A stretch of DNA of 7,603 nt. Origin: an uncultured Actinomycetes bacterium (GTDB lineage Bacteria; Actinomycetota; Thermoleophilia; Gaiellales; Gaiellaceae). Made by a program: the position numbers and the translations under genes. The stretch spans positions 1 to 7,603 of the forward strand of contig CAIYXH010000171.1 in assembly GCA_903930195.1 (NCBI GenBank), written 5' to 3'. The notes under the pieces were generated by a model, which searched no databases, had not been told where the DNA came from, and was given only the letters and a program-made list of their open reading frames with translations. Shown here one piece after another: positions 5,524 to 7,603 of the stretch (positions within the stretch are counted from its first letter, which is position 1; each line of letters starts with the position of its first letter).

Positions 5524-6339
5524 ATGGCACGTCGCATTCACTTCGGCCCGGCGCGCGTTCCGGAGCGCGACACACCGGAGAGCGCCGTCTCCGCTCTGCT
5601 CGAACGCGGCTACAGCGCCTGCGAGATCGACTTCGAGGGACGCTTCTGGATGGACTATCCGTTCGCAGAGCGATTCGGGCAACTCGCCCGGGACGCCGAC
5701 ATCGTCCTTTCGGTGCACGCTCCGATCGCGGGCTTCATGGGCCATGCCGAGCGGGGGAAGAAGCTGAACATGGCGGTCGGAATGCTCGACCATTCGGCCG
5801 GGATCGCCAAGGCTGCCGGCGCCGAGCTCGTGGTCTTCCACCCCGGCTTCCTGCTCGGCCGCTCGCGGGAGGATGCGATCGAAGCGGTCTGCGAGCAGCT
5901 CGGTGAGCTCCGCGAGCGCTTGGAGGCGAAGGATCGCGGCGTGCCGTTCGGGATCGAGGTGATGGGCCGAGTGCGTGAGCTCGGCTCGGTCGACGATGTC
6001 GTCGAGATCGCCGGCCGGCTCGGCTGGGTCCGCCCCGTGCTCGACTTCGCGCACATGCATGCGACCTCCGATGGCGCCTTCGTCGAGTCCCGGCTGTTCG
6101 CGGACGCGCTCGCGAAGGCGGATGCCGTCCTCGAGCCGGACGCGCCGTTCCACATCCACTTCTCGGACATCCAGTACGCGAACCGCAACGAGACGAAGCA
6201 TCTGCCGTACGGCGACGGAACCCTGCGGGCGGAGCCCCTCGCAGAGGCTTTGATGGAGTTCGAACGGCCGGCGACGGTGATCTCGGAGTCGCCGGACGAA
6301 GCATCGTCGCAGGCGATTCGCGCCGTCCTCGCGGCCTAA
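5524..6339 (+). CDS. Endonuclease IV-like TIM-barrel protein (AP endonuclease family 2)
   Basis: A 271-residue single-domain TIM barrel of the endonuclease IV / xylose isomerase-like superfamily. Endonuclease IV cuts DNA at abasic sites using three zinc ions. The metal-site residues can be followed in order: H65 (SVHAPI), H106 (VFHPGF), E145 (GIEVMG), D174 and H177 (LDFAH), H212 (HIHFSD), H226 (KHLPYG) and E255 (SESPD). They match E. coli Nfo H69, H109, E145, D179, H182, H216, H231 and E261. The ninth ligand, D229, is replaced by T224, so the Zn1 and Zn2 sites look complete while the Zn3 site has changed. DNA repair is therefore likely but a related sugar-phosphate or other phosphoester activity cannot be excluded. 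The start is ATG 5524; the frame is open for another 106 codons upstream but these run antisense to the 80-residue gene. There is no Shine-Dalgarno; TAAGCC lies seven bases upstream, an imperfect version of the box seen at neighbouring genes. Confidence 0.85.
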   Translation: MARRIHFGPARVPERDTPESAVSALLERGYSACEIDFEGRFWMDYPFAERFGQLARDADIVLSVHAPIAGFMGHAERGKKLNMAVGMLDHSAGIAKAAGAELVVFHPGFLLGRSREDAIEAVCEQLGELRERLEAKDRGVPFGIEVMGRVRELGSVDDVVEIAGRLGWVRPVLDFAHMHATSDGAFVESRLFADALAKADAVLEPDAPFHIHFSDIQYANRNETKHLPYGDGTLRAEPLAEALMEFERPATVISESPDEASSQAIRAVLAA

Positions 6340-6355
6340 GGCGCCTCGTCGCGCC
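6340..6355 (+). terminator. Small hairpin right after the TIM-barrel gene stop
   Basis: GGCGC (6340-6344) and GCGCC (6351-6355) pair around the loop CTCGTC, beginning at the base after the TAA. The stem is short and no T-run follows, so it is a weak candidate. It lies in the 46-nt gap before the mutase gene, which appears to have its own promoter. Confidence 0.35.
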
Positions 6356-6373
6356 GTCAGCCGCGTGATTCCG

Positions 6374-6379
6374 TAGCAT
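6374..6379 (+). promoter_or_regulatory. Predicted -10 box of the phosphomannomutase gene, leaderless
   Basis: TAGCAT is followed by CGCCCC and then the ATG at 6386: again exactly six bases. There is no Shine-Dalgarno before the start. No convincing -35 is seen (6351-6356 is GCGCCG). Confidence 0.55.
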
Positions 6380-6385
6380 CGCCCC

Positions 6386-7603
6386 ATGCTCGATCCCAAG
6401 GCGTTCAAGGCATACGACGTTCGCGCGATCTATCCGAGCGAGCTCGACGCCGACGGCGCGTATGCGATCGGACGCGCGTTCGTGGAGCAGTTCGAGCCGC
6501 GCCGGATCGCCGTCGGCCACGACGTGCGGCTCTCCTCACCCGAGATGGCCCGGGCCGTGATCGAAGGGGCCGCCGACGGTGGCGCCGACGTGGTCGAACT
6601 TGGGCTGGTCGGCACGGAGATGGTCTATTTCGCGACGGAGCGCCTCGGGCTCGACGGCGGTGTGATGGTCACCGCCTCGCACAACCCGAAGGAGTACACC
6701 GGCATGAAGATCGTTCGCCGCGGCGCTCTGCCGGTCGGGAGCGAGTCGGGCCTCTACGACGTCCGCGACCGTGCCGTCGCCGGCACCTGGCGCGAAGCGA
6801 CGCGAGGACAGATCGAGACGGTCGACATCTGGGACGACTTCGTCGAGCGGGTGCTGTCGTTCGTCGACGTCTCGACAATCAAGCCTGCGAAGGTGGTCGT
6901 CGACGCCGCGAACGGGATGGCCGGCGTGATGCTGCCGCGGGTGCTCGAGCGTCTCCCGCAGATCGAGGTCGTCCGTTGCTTCTTCGATCCAGACGGCGAA
7001 TTCCCGAACCACGAGCCGAATCCGCTGCTCCCTGAGAACCGCGAGTTCATCGTCGCGAAGACGCGCGCGGAGCACGCCGCGCTCGGTGCCGCCTACGACG
7101 GCGACGCCGACCGCTGCTTCTTCGTCGACGACACCGGTGAGTTCATCCCGGGCGATTTCGTCACCGCGCTCTTTGCCGAGATGGCCCTCGCCCGCGAACC
7201 GGGCGCCAAGGTGATCTACGACGTCCGGGCGTCGTGGGCGGTGCCCGAGGCGATCGAGGCCGCCGGCGGGACCGCCCTCGTCAACCGCGTCGGCCATTCG
7301 TTCATCAAGCAGCGGATGCGCGACGAGGGCGCCGTCTTCGCCGGCGAGGTCTCGGCGCACTACTACTTCCGCGATTTCTCCCAGGCCAACTCGGGCGTGA
7401 TCCCGTTCCTGCTGATGCTGGAGCTGCTCTCGAAGCGCGGCAGGCTGAGCGACCTGCTCGCCAAGCTCCGCTCGACGTACTTCATCACCGGCGAGATCAA
7501 CACGCCGGTCGCCGACGTGGCGCTGAAGCTGCAGGAGCTGAAGGAGCGCTACGGGCCCGGCGGACGTGTCAGCCACCTGGACGGGCTCTCGGTCGAGCAC
7601 GAC
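6386..7603 (+). CDS. manB: Phosphomannomutase/phosphoglucomutase, 5' part (3' end outside window)
   Basis: Interconverts the 1- and 6-phosphates of mannose and/or glucose in the cytoplasm, feeding nucleotide-sugar and cell-envelope polysaccharide synthesis. The first 406 residues are present; the family is usually about 450-460, so part of the last, phosphate-binding domain is cut off. Start MLDPKAFKAYDVRAIYP is typical of the family. The phosphoserine loop is TASHNP with S98. The Mg2+ loop is DGDADR (238-243) with D238, D240 and D242. GHSFIK lies at 303-308. The sugar-specificity loop is GEVSAHYYF (320-328), the GExSxH form of bacterial AlgC/ManB-type enzymes that accept both mannose and glucose phosphates. 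This argues against phosphoglucosamine mutase (GlmM). All residues needed for the first three domains are intact. The ATG follows a TAnnnT box by six bases. It is separated from the TIM-barrel gene by 46 nt and probably transcribed on its own. Confidence 0.95.
   Translation, partial: MLDPKAFKAYDVRAIYPSELDADGAYAIGRAFVEQFEPRRIAVGHDVRLSSPEMARAVIEGAADGGADVVELGLVGTEMVYFATERLGLDGGVMVTASHNPKEYTGMKIVRRGALPVGSESGLYDVRDRAVAGTWREATRGQIETVDIWDDFVERVLSFVDVSTIKPAKVVVDAANGMAGVMLPRVLERLPQIEVVRCFFDPDGEFPNHEPNPLLPENREFIVAKTRAEHAALGAAYDGDADRCFFVDDTGEFIPGDFVTALFAEMALAREPGAKVIYDVRASWAVPEAIEAAGGTALVNRVGHSFIKQRMRDEGAVFAGEVSAHYYFRDFSQANSGVIPFLLMLELLSKRGRLSDLLAKLRSTYFITGEINTPVADVALKLQELKERYGPGGRVSHLDGLSVEHD

Noticed and set aside
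6536..7600. Minus-strand open frame of 354 residues opposite the mutase
   Set aside because: Antisense shadow of intact mutase motifs; composition is typical of reversed high-GC coding DNA.
1..7603. CRISPR array, tRNA, rRNA, toxin-antitoxin pair, phage genes or defence genes
   Set aside because: No regularly spaced repeats, no tRNA-like fold or rRNA segment, and all sizeable genes are assigned to ordinary cellular roles apart from the 80-residue one.

Overview
The window is GC-rich, densely packed bacterial chromosome. I read it as a high-GC actinobacterium, most likely of the Thermoleophilia/Gaiellales kind. The reasons are the codon use, several genes that appear to lack leaders and start directly behind a TAnnnT box, an M23 peptidase with a cysteine-substituted GCTGECTGPHLHFE active-site motif, and a CcmE of the CxxxY type. 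The lineage is an inference; no marker gene is present. I see no phage, insertion-sequence gene, CRISPR array, rRNA or tRNA.

Layout. (1) Positions 2-985 (+) hold the 3' part of an NRAMP divalent-metal/proton transporter. (2) Positions 4962 down to 989 (-) form one compact operon, read right to left: ccmE (heme chaperone), ccmF (heme lyase), a small single-helix protein resembling the N-terminal part of CcmI, and a secreted coiled-coil M23 peptidase. Spacings are 8 nt, a 4-nt overlap and 25 nt. It converges on the transporter gene with 3 nt between the stop codons. (3) Positions 4963-5226 are a non-coding gap with the ccmE promoter and several short degenerate repeats. (4) Positions 5227-5469 (-) encode an 80-residue protein I cannot name. 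It is divergent from an endonuclease IV-like TIM-barrel gene at 5524-6339 (+). (5) From 6386 (+) to the window edge is a phosphomannomutase/phosphoglucomutase, cut off before its last domain.

How the genes work together. CcmE takes heme covalently and passes it to CcmF, which attaches it to apocytochrome c outside the membrane; the small CcmI-like protein probably assists. The M23 peptidase shares the transcript but is a cell-wall hydrolase, so that link is by position only. The transporter, the TIM-barrel protein and the sugar-phosphate mutase look like separate housekeeping units.

The points most worth following are the shared start geometry (TAnnnT, six bases, start codon) at three genes without a Shine-Dalgarno, the cysteine-type CcmE, a lost Zn3-type ligand in the endonuclease IV-like protein, and relict-looking repeats in the gap. 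I did not find a convincing new multi-gene system.
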